A stretch of DNA of 64,000 bases from contig JAHYIO010000007.1 of NCBI GenBank assembly GCA_020543525.1, positions 1,116,001 through 1,180,000 on the forward strand, in the 5' to 3' direction. Positions 33,206 to 44,649 of this stretch are shown one piece after another. Under the pieces are notes generated by a model. That model saw nothing but the letters and a program-made list of their open reading frames with translations. It searched no databases and was not told the origin of the DNA. The DNA comes from Coriolopsis trogii. Its lineage: Eukaryota > Basidiomycota > Agaricomycetes > Polyporales > Polyporaceae. Position 1 is the first letter of the stretch, and each line of letters starts with the position of its first letter. The position numbers and the translations under genes were made by a program.

Positions 33206-34563
33206 TCACCGAGCCACACAACTCCAGTATTCTCCCGTCAAAAGCTCTGTCTCCGCCTCATTTAGTCTCGACCCATCTTGACTGAGCGTAAGGACCATGC
33301 CCGGAGACTGTCGATATCGGTACATTATGCGCGGAACGTAGTGTCCCCAATTTTGCAAAACATCAAGTGCGGCAGCGTCAAAGATAGCGTACCATCTCGT
33401 CTCGTCGGATGCGGATGTAGCCATGGACTGCCGACCTTCGGTAACGAACCATGCGACCGTTAAACTCGATGAGAACCTCGGTCTAGTCGATAGGGGCGGC
33501 GCTTTCCAGTTGACGAGCTGAAGGTTGAGACCGCTCTAGACAGCGCCCGTTCGTGAGCCACCATCGATCGCTTCGAGATCCTCCCGCGCACACAGACGAC
33601 ACTCACCATCGCATTGCTCACGTCCGCCTGGAGGAACCTGAGACGGGGAAACTTCTCAGCGACGTCTTCGATCGTGAGTGGCGGATTGGGGTCGTTGGCC
33701 GTATATACGACCGACTGGCCCAATCGGAGGCTCACAAGTCGAGGACAGAACGAACCCATGGTGTTCAGCAAGCCCGACGAATATGGCATCCACAAGTGAA
33801 GGTGAGTGAGTCCCTGGGAGAACCGGGCCATCACGGTGGTGAAATCGAACGCGGGGTACGCGAGGATACGCAGAGGCACTGGTCTCGCGGCCGCAGTGCC
33901 CACGATCGGGTCTTCGTTACGGAACGATACAAGGCGCGGGAACCAGCGGAGGTCTTCAATGTCCGGTTGAGACACCATGAAACGGCGCAAGTCGAAGGAA
34001 TGCAAGTTGGTCTGGAAGCTTCGGAGCTTCAGGGGAGCGTCGAGGATGGCGTCGAAATAGGGCGCGCTTCCTCGAGCAAGGGATGGGTTTTGGGTAACGG
34101 TGAATACGAGGTGGCGCACGCTGTGCAGGGACTTGAGGATATGCGAAACGCATTCTAAGATCAGTGGGTGGATCACTCCGATGCCGAGGATTCGAAGCTC
34201 ATGGACGAGCGAATTGCGACGTCCTCCTGGCAACGATAACGAGGCGGAGAACTTCATTACAGCCTCGTCTGACTCGAGCGTGACGCTGTGGTACAACAGT
34301 GGTTCGGCAACGTCCTTGAAGAAGCGACTGACTAGCATCAGTCGCGCCAGATCAGGCGCATCGGGTACGTGTTGGATGACTCCCAAACAAAGCTCGGGTG
34401 GTAAACGCATGACGGCAGATCCCAGAGGATGAGGCATTGCGTGGATTTGTCGGATAGTCGGAGTGCTGATATCCCCGGTATGTGGATATACGTGAGGCTC
34501 GCAGAGCAAGTAGTTCAGGTCCTGGTTAGTGAGGGATGGGAGTCGAGAGTTGGATATCATCAT
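33206..34563 (-). CDS. F-box-like protein
   Basis: Likely substrate receptor for an SCF ubiquitin ligase. The motif VMRLPPELCLGVIQHVPDAP and the following LARLMLVSRFFKDVAEPLLY form an F-box-like helix set; downstream are leucine-rich stretches of the type found in many Agaricomycete F-box proteins (LHSVRHLVFTV, LTHLHLWMPYSSGL, FPRLRFLQADV). An intron from about 33609 to 33515 joins NAM to LVNWKAPP and keeps the frame into the last exon, whose stop is at 33206. The ATG at 34563 is the first in frame; ATGs at 34437 and 34410, the latter directly before the F-box, are alternatives. Target unknown. Confidence 0.72.
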
Positions 34564-35623
34564 CGAGGCCAATTGATAACCGCAGCTACCCGAATCTTGT
34601 GGGAGAGCGCGGTGCTTCGCACGCCACAGCTATTGCGCCCGCAGCGGCGCTGCTACTACTAAGCTGGTCCACTGGAACTCGTAGGCTGAAGCGTTGCGCG
34701 GTGCCAAGCCCAATCAGAGAGAGCGTGATTGAGTCATCGGGTGTGCAGACTTCCAGTATGTTCGTGACGTACGACTTCACGATGCGGACCACAATCTGAC
34801 CATATACTCAGGAGCTCTGTCAACACACAGACCTTCAATGCTGAGATACGGGGTGTAGTAGTATTGCAATCACACTTACAGCAGGTATTATAACATGTTG
34901 AATCCTAGTCCGATCGAGGAGTCCTTGAGGCTACGTGCTAACGCCCAGTAGTGCGGAATAATCCAGGCGAAGTCAGCCGAGGTGCACTTTCAGGCCTTCG
35001 TTTGAGGCGCTGATCCATGGTATGGTAGCCCATCGTACGCGGGCTGGGCTTGCCTGAGTCTTCGCGCATTGCATATCCGAGTATCCGTTCGCATCCTGGG
35101 TCCGGTACGCGCGGCTGGATATACTGTACATGTTGCCTCTGGTCGCCGTAAGCTTCGCCAGTCATTGTACTACTGGATATCGTGTCCGCCCGTCGATTGG
35201 CCAAAGCCGAGGGAGCCGGGCTGCGGGTGACTGGAGTAAATCTAAAGGAGACCTGCACACTTCCTATGTGCTGTGAGATAGCGGCTGTCGAAGTCGTAAA
35301 TGTACTCGGAAACCATAGAGGATAAGCCATCACATCGTGGTCACACACAAGTCTGCGAGTTGTAGTGTTGGCTCTGCCGCAACGTCGGGGAGGTGGATCA
35401 ATCTGACTCACTACGTTTTAATGCGCCTAGAAGCGCCAATTGTTATGGCTGTCCATGGGGCATCGGGCTCCGATGCTGCCAGATAGTGGGATAGTCGGCT
35501 GGAGGGAATCAGTGACAATGGATATCCATACCTCGCGGCACAGGGGAGTGGATGTATAAAGACACCTATCATGATCTCAAGACCACAGGCTTTCCTCTTC
35601 CACCGTCAGACAGAGCATCAGCC
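34564..35623. other. Intergenic region of about 1 kb
   Basis: Separates the 5' ends of the F-box-like and GNAT genes. A minus-strand frame from ATG 35330 to 34938 (130 codons) is open, but its content is unremarkable and no splice or family evidence supports it. Confidence 0.35.
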
Positions 35624-36259
35624 ATGCAACGACGCCAAAACCCAGTCACTGATGGGACACTCGAGTCCACCTACCACACCATCGCTCTCAGGGATCCCCC
35701 TACCCCAGGAGACATCTCCGCCTATCGGGAGCTTCGTCTCCTCGCCCTCCGCACCGATCCAGCCAGTTTCGGAGCCTCCTACGAGAAGGAAAAGGGCTAC
35801 TCGCAGGACGTGTGGAGGAGTCGTCTTGACAGAAAGGGAGACGCTGCCACCATCATCGCACGGCTTGACGGTCCAACCGAGCCATCCCAAGCATCCCCTC
35901 GAGACGCGTCGCGGTACGGCGGAATAGTGACGATCGTCGCTGGAACGGGCTTGGTACCGTTGGACGGACCGCTACCACGGCGCGCGGACAGGAAGCGCGC
36001 ATACCTCATCTGCGGCATGTGGGTGCACTACGAGCACCGTCGTCGGGGAGTCGGAGAGAAGGTTGTCGAGGGAGCTGTGGAATGGGCACGGAGGGACGCG
36101 CGAATGCGGGGCATCACGGACGGGGAGGTGTGGCTGAACGTCTTCCCCGAGAACGAGAGAGCACGAGGGCTGTACGAGAAGCTCGGGTTCAAGCAGGTCG
36201 GGGATGAGGAGGAGCTCGTACCGGGGCGGATGATTGTGGCGATGGTGAAGAGTCTGTAG
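35624..36259 (+). CDS. GNAT-family N-acetyltransferase
   Basis: Transfers an acetyl group from acetyl-CoA to an amine; substrate unknown. Single exon, 211 aa. The N-terminal half holds a motif common in fungal members (YRELRLLALRTDPASFGASYE). The core has GMWVHYEHRRRGVGEKVVEG, which contains the acetyl-CoA pyrophosphate loop in the variant RRRGVG, and ends with VWLNVFPENERARGLYEKLG and FKQVGDE, the classic GNAT motif B. An in-frame ATG at 35552 would add 24 residues; I chose 35624 because similarity appears only after it. Confidence 0.88.
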   Translation: MQRRQNPVTDGTLESTYHTIALRDPPTPGDISAYRELRLLALRTDPASFGASYEKEKGYSQDVWRSRLDRKGDAATIIARLDGPTEPSQASPRDASRYGGIVTIVAGTGLVPLDGPLPRRADRKRAYLICGMWVHYEHRRRGVGEKVVEGAVEWARRDARMRGITDGEVWLNVFPENERARGLYEKLGFKQVGDEEELVPGRMIVAMVKSL

Positions 36260-37963
36260 AGGGGAAAGGTGGAGGTCGAAGTCAGAAAATCACGCAACAC
36301 TAGCAAACATATTAATATGTACCATTAGATACCTGGGCTATGACTTGTCGTGCGGGAGTCATCTGTGCATCCAAACTTTTGTATGAGTAGTTGTTACTTG
36401 AACAGGGGTCGAGCAAACCATAGTAGTCTCGAGCGATCCAAGAAGACGGGGTATGGACTCGGTAACAAAACGGCTAAAGCAGCATTTGAACCATCTTATG
36501 ATGAATGCTTGGAGGTTCAAGCGTTCAAGTCGTGCCGTTACAGTTACACAGACGAAGTTCATGATAGAACAAGGACAAGTTACCCTGCGGCTGCCAGGCG
36601 CCCGTTGCCCCGTGATTTGAGCACGGTCACATGCGAGTGTTTGTCAGAGCATGTGACGTGATTGCGCGACGAGCACGCCATCGGTGCACCATCGACCAGG
36701 GCGGACGCGGCGAGGAGAACGAGAGGGCTTGGGTCGGGTCAGGCCATCTCTCCTTGCCTCCTGCCCCCATCTTCCTCCTCGTCCTCGCTCTCTCCCATTC
36801 ACGACGTCCGTCCTCTCGTCGTCTGGAACATCCTCCGCTCATCTCTTTCCGCTCTGTGTTTCCCACATGCGTTCCCTTGTCTGCCCCGTCGGTCAAGATG
36901 CCACATTGGTCAACTAGCGGTCTTCTTCACTGTGCTAATGCGCTGCAAGCCTATGGGTCGTCGAGCCACTTAGCTCCCTGGGGAACACCGGATCGTTCGG
37001 AGGCCGCTCTCGGTACGTCTCACGTGCACAGATTCCCCGTACGGTCGTTGGCAGTTGCTACCCCGCCATATCCAATCATCGAAATGGCTGTCTCACAGTT
37101 GGTCGGACGTCCGCTCAACGACCACGAAGAAATGACTCCGCCTTCGCGTCGACTCCCCGGGGTCCCTCATCGCCGACGTCTCGTGTCCCCTGTCTCTGTC
37201 CGCATGTCCACTCTTACGTCTTGGTCCCTTTTGCCATCAACCGCAATCGGAAACGAGGTCCGGAACATCGTACGATATCTGCATTTTCACGCATGACAAA
37301 GCCCTTCTCTATCGCTGTCCCCAAGACGTATCGCCCGTGCCAACACATCGCAGGCCTGGGGTTGCTTTACACACGTAGGAATTCGTCCAGATGGGCTTGG
37401 CTGCATGAACACCCTTCCGTGCCTCTGGCGCCAGCGCTCGGTCGACCTATGGCTGTAATCATTGGGCCGATCGAACGGTCACAACGCCAACGCGCTACCC
37501 CTTTCTTCTCATGAAGCCAGAGCTCATCCTGTCTCGTTCCTCCGCCTCCGCATGGAGTATTTGTCGTGAGATGGATTAGGGGCCTGCGGTGAGTGTTCTT
37601 CCACCTTGGGGATCATGGTCAATTCCCGTTGGTATTGGGACCGATGATGGCGGCACCTTGGAGAAGCGTTCACCGATAAGGTGAATTCAGGCGCCGTCCA
37701 TTGGTTCGCCAAGTGACGGCGCGGCCGTACAGCTCCTTACGGTGCGTAATGTGACACGCACCATTTGCTGTTCACCGCGTCGCCTCCGTGCTTTATCGGT
37801 CTCGTTGGCATTCTTGTAATATCCAGGACGCGGTGTCCGGGCTCCTCCTGCATGTACATACCTTCTCCATCGTCTATAAAAGCCGGTCTCCTATCTCTTC
37901 AGCCCGTACTGCACCACAAGCACTCTATCGCCCTTTCGCCGACCTGCGACAGCTTGAATTGAA
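36260..37963. other. Long intergenic region of about 1.7 kb with one weak ORF
   Basis: A CT-rich leader-like stretch (36770-36895) precedes an ATG at 36898 (in CAAGATG context), which opens 132 codons to 37296. The predicted product is rich in Ser, Pro, His and Arg and I do not recognise it. It may be a small or orphan gene, or a non-coding transcript. The right end holds the promoter of the EgtB-like gene. Confidence 0.3.
37875..37880 (+). promoter_or_regulatory. TATA box of EgtB-like gene
   Basis: TATAAA, 89 bases upstream of the ATG at 37964. It supports the start of this gene and argues against a missing upstream methyltransferase exon set. Confidence 0.6.
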
Positions 37964-39978
37964 ATGCGCTCGCCCTCCCCTTCCTCAGCATCTGACTCAT
38001 GTGGCACCTCTCCATCCACCGCGCCCTCTAGCCCTCCCCCGGGGCTTTCCAGCTCTTACTATCTCATTGTTCACTCCGCCAGCGTCCCGTTCCTGGCTTC
38101 ACTGCCCATCGTCAAAAGTAGTGATGACCGTCTCTTCTACATACAAGGCGAAGGGGCCATCCGAGACGTCCTTGCCGAGGCGAGCGCGACCCTCCAAGAC
38201 AAGAGTATCCTCGAAGATGCTCGTTGGGAACGTATTGTTGCTCGAGACGGCGATGTGGCTGTCGTGTATTACAAGACTAAGGTCGACATAGCCAGCGTAC
38301 ACGACAAAACCAGTGTTGCTCTCGATGCTATTCACTGCGACGTGAAGCCGGTGAGTCATATCCTCATAATCCACTGGAGACCTCTCATCGACTCGACTTC
38401 CAGTTGACACCTGCCGCTTCTCTCAACTTGTTCAGCGATGCTGGCCTCCGCTCTGTGGTAGCCATATCCTCCGGTGGTCTGACTCTCCACATTCTCGAAC
38501 GTCCCGCCTTGACCTTCCCACCCCTCTCCTCCACCTCTGCGACGATCCTCAACCCCAATGCGAATCCATACACTGTCCCATCCCTCGCCGAGTTCGAGCG
38601 CGCTTGGGCCATCTGGGATCTCATCACGCTCGGGATGATCCCCCCAGAGCTCCTGCACTCTAAGCCGATCGACCTCCGTCACAAGCCGCTCTTCTACATC
38701 GGCCACCTCCCCACCTTCGCCAACATCCTCCTCTCGCGCCTCATCAAGACGCCGTCCGTCGGGCCGCGGTCGTACCTCACCATCTTCGAGCGCGGGATCG
38801 ACCCGAGCGTGGACGACCCGGACCACTGTCACTCGCACTCGGAGGTGCCGGAGAAGGACGAGGACTGGCCGGTCATCGAGGACGTGCTCAAGTACCGCGA
38901 CGAGGTCCGCGCGCGCGTCATTAAGCGTATCCTGGGCGAGATGGAGCGTGGGGAACGGCCGCTCACCCGGAGGATGGCGAGGACGCTCATGATGGTGCAC
39001 GAGCACGACGGGTTCCACATCGAGGTACGTATTCCCAAGTCGTTCCCGCTCTAAGCCCACGACTGACCGAACGTGTTGCAGACGCTCCTCTACATGCTCA
39101 TCCAGCGCGCGGGTACCGGTATGCTCCCCCCGCCTGGGTTCGCCTCCCCGCCCTGGGAGACACTCGCGGCGCAGTGGGACGCGACCCCCGCTCCTAGCAC
39201 ACCTACGGTCACGCTCGGCCCCGCGACGCTCACTCTCGGGCACGACGACCAGGAGCCGGACGACCTCCTCCCCGCGCTCGCGGGCGACGTCGCCGAGCAC
39301 GAGTTCGGGTGGGACAACGAGAGCCCGGCGCGGACGGTCTCCGTCGGCGCGTTCCGGGTCGAGTGGCGGCCGATCACGAACGGGGAGTTCCTCGCTTTCT
39401 GGCGCGGGGCGGGCAAAGGCTCGGTCTCCACGCCTGCGAGCTGGGTCATCGAAGACGACGACGACGACGAGGGGGAGGAGCCGAAGGTGCGCACGCTGTA
39501 CGGGCCTGTGCCGATGCGCTATGCGCGCCACTGGCCGTGCTTGACGGCGTACGACGACCTGCGGGCGTATGCGGCGCATAAGGGCGGGCGGATCCCGACG
39601 GAGCCCGAGCTCCGCCTCTTCCTCGACACGTACCAGCTCTCCCACTCCGAGGGCGCCAACACCGGATTCCGGCACTGGCACCCGCTCCCCGCCACCGCTG
39701 GCGTGCTCGACGCCGACGGTTCTGGAAAGGGCGGCCGGGGGTCGAACGGGGGCGTGTGGGAGTGGACGGCGAGCACGCTCGAGACGCACGAGGGGTTCGA
39801 GGGCACGGAGATCTTCCCGGGGTACTCGAGCGACTTCTTTGACGGGAAGCACCAGGTGTGCTTGGGCGGGTCGTATGCGACGATTCCGAGGCTGGGCGAC
39901 CGGCGGACGGTGCGCAACTTTTATCAGCACAACTATCCGTACCCGTGGTGCGGGGCGCGGGTGGCGTACGATGTGTGA
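37964..39978 (+). CDS. EgtB/OvoA-like non-haem iron sulfoxide synthase (DinB-like plus FGE-sulfatase domains)
   Basis: Three exons (37964-38350, 38404-39024 and 39082-39978), all in phase, give 634 aa. Residues about 130-340 form the DinB-like part with the iron-binding histidines: one in FYIGHLPTF and the pair in VHEHDGFHIETLLYML. Residues about 345-634 are a formylglycine-generating-enzyme-type domain: VEWRPITNGEFLAFW, GRIPTEPELRLFL, GGVWEWTAS, FDGKHQVCLGGSYAT and a final GARVAYDV. This is the layout of EgtB, which couples a thiol to trimethylhistidine during ergothioneine synthesis. Fungal Egt1 normally also carries an N-terminal histidine methyltransferase; here the first 130 residues are short, Ser/Pro-rich and not methyltransferase-like. 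It may be a specialised paralogue or act with a separate methyltransferase; the exact product is inference. Confidence 0.85.
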
Positions 39979-40779
39979 TGTTTGAGAGCTCGAGGGGTGC
40001 GACCGTTCGTGGATCCTTATGCCCGCTTCTCGAATATTTGCGTATGGTTTTCCGTCTGATTTTCGTCTTGTGCCCGTCGCTGTATTGAGCAGACTGACTG
40101 AATCTGTACACTTACTGTGTAGTGTCTCTTATGTATGCAACGAGAGTCGCCATGGCCTCGCGTTGGATAGCGCTAAATACGAACTTGTAGTTCGATTGCG
40201 GAGCGCACGCTATGACGGATGTCGATATCTTGGGCCTACAGGGCCTGACAGATATAGATATGTCTTGTGGTTGCCTTCGTCTTCGCCACGGTTTCGGTTT
40301 CAATGAAGGGTCGACAACGAATTGCGGAGCGGTGAGTTGTTACATAAAGTATTATTGTCAGATTTGAAGCTTGTCGAGCGGCTCGGAGTTTCCAGCTGAC
40401 CATGGCATTGCCGGTCGACTAGGACTATGCACTGGCTTATAACGGGTCGCTGCTCTTGACCGTAACACAGTGTGGGCGGAGTGCTGCGGCCTGAGATTCA
40501 ATGCATCCCTTCGTGCATTTACTGTTGTGCGTGCCAAGTCAATCCGTTGTATGAAGTGTGGGATGTTTGCACCGCGTCCATCTGAGGTAGTAGTACGTTC
40601 CGCCCGCAAACAGTCTCCTCCTTTCCTCATTTCCCACACGTACTACGTTGATAGGTTCCGCTTCCGGGACCACTCCGTAGACTCTCTCGGAGAGCTTTGA
40701 GGTTCAAACAGGGCAAGTTATTACGCTGATACCTTGCATACACTTCACAACCATTCGATATCCAGTCGATCACACGAGG
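39979..40779. other. Convergent 3' flanks of about 0.8 kb
   Basis: Between the ends of the EgtB-like gene (plus) and the TCF25 gene (minus). Only short frames without motifs. Confidence 0.45.
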
Positions 40780-43711
40780 TCAATCAACACCGTCCGTGTC
40801 CCGCAGTCGCTCACCTTCCTCCTCGTCGGACGAGTCATCGTTCGCATTCGCGCCGCCTCCCCAAATCCGATTGAAGACGTTCCGAAGGATGCGCACCGGC
40901 AGAGCCTACCACAACAAAGTCAGCAATAGACGCATTCCCACACAATCACGCCAGAGACTCACCGCGACGTCTTGCTCCTCCTCTCCATCCTCGTCATCAT
41001 CATCAGCCTCCTCGACGCGTCCCGCAGGCGCAGGCATCATCCGAACCTGTCCCTGCCCCGGCTCGTCCTCCTCGTCCTCCTCGTCCTCCACATCCTCCGG
41101 GTCCACAAATTCCACCATAACGTCCCCGCCAGGCATACCCCCCGGCATCGCCCCGCCCTCCCCAAACGCCTCCAGCCCAGGACCGCCGTCCATCGCGCCG
41201 ATCATGAGCAACATGTCCTCGAGCGCATCCTCGGGCATCTGCCCCGCCATCTGCGCAAACTGCACTACCCCGCCGGGAAAACGCGCCTGCACGCCCGGGT
41301 GCGCGTCCCAGAACCCGAGCAGCTGCGCGCGGAAGGCAGCGTCGGGCACGAGCCGCTCCAGCATCCGCTGCTCTTGCCGGCGCGAGCGCGGCCGCTGCGT
41401 GGCGAGCGTCTCCTCGATCCCTTTGAAGAACTCCACGTCGTACTCGGTCACGCGCGTCGGTGGGGGAAGCGGGTCGCATGCGATCTGGCGCGCGTCGAGG
41501 ACCGTGCGCGGGAGGAAGGGGAAGAGGCTCCGGCACGTCGCTTCGTTGACGAGCACGTGACGGTAAACGGATGATGAGAGGGCAGGGGTGTCGAACCGAT
41601 GTGCGAAAGCTCTGGGCGCGCCCGGTGAGGCTCGGGGGAGTGATGGAAGGACAGCAGTGACGGCTTTGGTAAACCACGAGGCGCGTGCTGCTGGCTTCCA
41701 GAGCGACGCCGAGCGATTCGCGTAGAGATGTGATAGTAGATGCAAGATCGCGAGGCTGTCGCTGACCAACATACTGTAGAGCTATGAAAAAGGCATGCAG
41801 AAGGCGAAAATTAACAATACGGCGCACCTTCTGTCAGTCTGTATTCGGAACGATGGATGTCCGCGAATTTCGCCACTCAGGGGGATCTCTGCTTTGTCTG
41901 CGAGCAGGGGAACGACAGAGGGGAAGGTACGAATCGCGTGCTTCAGGGCCTCCGTGCTCTGCTCGTGGACCTGGGAAATGCGTCAGCAATCTCGCTTGAG
42001 GAGTTGCTCATCGAGGCGCACCTTGTCTCCTGACTTGTCCTCGCGAATGTATAAGGCGAGTGCGCGAGAGTACGCGAAGCCAGGGAGAATATTGGGCATA
42101 ATGCGCCCGACGTACGCCCCCTGACCGTCTTTTTCTTCTTCCTCGTCGACTTCTGGCTCGAAGACGGTCCAAAGGTCGAGCAGCCACTGATGCATCCCTG
42201 CTTTGATCGCGAGGAAGTCTAGGTGCAACAACGCTCCATGAGGATCTGTCCATGGATCCAGCGCATATAGTAAGCGAGCGAACTCAAAGGCTGTTCGCAG
42301 GCACCCGCGACGCTGCAAGTCCCTGTACACGACAATGAACTCGCGTACACATGAGTGGGGGATTCGGTGGGGCTTACGTGACTTGGCGATGCAATGCCAG
42401 GAAAAACGGCCGGTTTTGCACCATGTCGAAATCTAAACGATTGATCCCGCTGGTGAAGTTGAAGGCACCGACAAACGCGCGTTCGTATGTGAACAAGGCG
42501 CGATCGACGAAGTCTGCAGCGGTGCTGTGTTCTACAGATGCGGCACTGAGTGTCCAGCATGCAGAAGAAAGGTAGACACAGCAACGAACCTTCGCGATGA
42601 TGATAGACTTCCGACAGCTGCAGAAGTGTATCCGCGTGATACGGCAACATCCTCATGATTTGGTAGAAACCCTCAGGATCTGAAGAGCGGGATTAGCAAC
42701 TTCACAAAATGCATAGCACGTAGAGCGTACCTCCGGACAACACAGTTCTCATGAACTCAAACGTCACCGCACGATACTTCTTGCTGTACTCGACTGTCCA
42801 AATCTTCTCCCCATGGAGCGGCAGCTGCCAATGCCGCCGTACGCTATCGTGAATCTCAGTTTGTGTGAGGAGACGAACAGACAGGCCCTCGCGGAGCTGG
42901 GCTGGCCACCAGCTTGATTGCGGCCGTGTAAGGTTCGAGCGTTGAGCGGCAGATTGGCGAGTGGGCGTACTCGAGGTACCCTTCGCGGCAGAGATGACCT
43001 TCGAGCCGAAGAACTTGCGAAGTTCCGCCTCGCTGTCAAGATGCGGGAGAGAGACCGCTAGCAAGTTTGCAAGGGAATGTGCTGTAGTAGTAGAAGACGA
43101 CGTAGTGGTGGAAGAGGAGGCGAGTTGCTGCTTGAGGTCGGGATACTTTAGCGATAGCTCTGCCAAAGCCTTGTCGACTTCGTCCATGTCATCCTTCTGC
43201 TTCTCTTTCGCCTTCTGTTTCTTGAGGGCTTTTCGCTCTTTCTTGGAGGATCCCGCGGGTGTTCCTGGGGCGGATGCTTGGTCAAGACTTTCGTCGGGGT
43301 CGGGAGTACGGGCTTTGACGAGTGGCGGGGGAGCAGGAGACGATGTAGCAGCAAGCTTCTTCTTTTTCTTCTTCTGCTAGTCCCAATACAAAGCGGGTGG
43401 ATTGTTCAGAATGTAAACATGAAGCATGAAAGGGATGGAGCTCACGAGCCTTCTTAGACTTGGACGATCGAGCCTGGGTCTCTTCTTCCGCACTCTCATC
43501 CTCCTCATCTTGGTTCTCCATCAACTTCAAGACGATTAGATTCCATCTTGCATTAAACGATAACATCACGTACAGCTGCGAACTTCGCCCCCGGAGGTGC
43601 GACCGGAGAGCCGGCTTCGGGGAGCTGTTCTGCGGGGTCGCCCGACACATCCTGCAACGCTTGCAGTTCTTCTTGTTCTCTCAATTGTCTTTTGTTGAGT
43701 CGTGGAGGCAT
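40780..43711 (-). CDS. TCF25: TCF25/Rqc1 family protein, ribosome quality control
   Basis: The yeast homologue Rqc1 belongs to the ribosome-bound quality-control complex that ubiquitinates and extracts stalled nascent chains. ATG 43711 gives MPPRLNKRQLREQEEL, the conserved basic start, followed by acidic (DEEDESAEEE) and Lys-rich stretches (QKKKKKKL) in the next two exons. The TCF25 domain has SSWWPAQLREGLSVRL, EKIWTVEYSKKYRAVTFEF, DPEGFYQIMRMLPYHADTLL, LRTAFEFARLLYALDP followed by WTDPHGALLHLDFLAIKAG, and NILPGFAYSRALAL. The C-terminal part from about 41770 includes SLFPFLPRTV and a long acidic tract (EDEEDEEDEPG). It ends with DTDGVD, stop at 40780-40782. At least six introns. Core cellular gene with no visible damage. 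Confidence 0.93.
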
Positions 43712-44649
43712 TTCAGTACGGGTGAACGATTGAAAAGAAGGAGGAAGGGAGGGAGAGGGAGGAGGACGGTAGTCTAACGCAAAAGTAGAAAGAGGTCGCT
43801 CCGACTCACACGGGATTACAGTGCGCTTAGTTTCGAACTATCACGTGCTGCTATCGACCTCTTTACACACCTCGACTCAAGCAGTGCTCCCAATACTAGT
43901 ATTACTACTCCTACACTCAAGATACAGGATGTACGCTCACAAGAGTCCATACGAGCCGCGAAAGACACTGCATCAGTCAGATTCGGAATCCTACCATGCG
44001 TCGGGTCCTCCGCCCTGTTATCGTTTGCAAAGATGAGCTCCGAATCCTCGCCTCTCGCACCGAAGAAACCCACCCGCGAATTCTGACCTGCATATTGCAT
44101 ATCTTCGAGTTGCCGCCCACGCGACCCGTACCGCTTCGCGTTCGCCCCAGGCCCTCCCGTTGGGATGCGAATCGGAACTTACGCAAACGAAGGATGCGGA
44201 GGCAGAGACTTATCATGGTCAGTGGCAGATTCTGGGTCCGACTATTGACCTACGCCCGGCCTACATCCACGGTAGCGTACCGGATCTGACAAGCGTTGAT
44301 TGTGGTCTGTTCGCCGACACCAATCACGTCCGGCATGAGGCACGACATGATAACCTTCTGTCAGCACAAACGTAGAACCCGACTTCGTATCCAATACGAC
44401 TCTGTCTTCCGACATCTGTTCGTCCACCACGACTCTAGGTGCGTCTTCTCACTTCCATACATGTGCCAGTGACGAGACAGCATTCACACATGGGGAAGAT
44501 TCGGATTGAACCTTGTAATCTCATGACCCAGCTCGTATCGTCCTGAGGTAGCGTTAATCAAGACTCGCAGTCTATATATGCGTCGATACACGGGAAGGTC
44601 CTTATTTGCGTCTCCAGAGGATCGCTCCCCGCACTATTCCACAAGCAAT
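43712..44649. other. Divergent intergenic region with a possible P450 remnant
   Basis: Separates the 5' ends of TCF25 (minus) and the EF-hand/ZZ gene (plus). On the minus strand at about 44430-44320 a short peptide (RVVVDEQMSEDRVVLDTKSG, then STFVLTEGYHVV) resembles the strand region after the ExxR helix of cytochrome P450. No haem-binding Cys motif or intact reading frame accompanies it, so at most it is a degraded fragment. Confidence 0.3.
44573..44579 (+). promoter_or_regulatory. TATA box of EF-hand/ZZ gene
   Basis: TATATAT 77 bases upstream of the ATG at 44650. Confidence 0.55.

Noticed and set aside
33553..34158. 201-codon plus-strand frame
   Set aside because: Antisense shadow of the F-box-like gene with no motif of its own.
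38356..39930. 524-codon open frame on the minus strand
   Set aside because: It is antisense to the EgtB-like exons; its Arg/Glu/Val/Pro-rich product is what GC-rich third positions produce on the opposite strand, and it lacks any domain.
41003..41827. 274-codon minus-strand frame rich in Arg and Gly
   Set aside because: Same strand as TCF25 but in another phase; the TCF25 exons cover the same DNA with conserved sequence.
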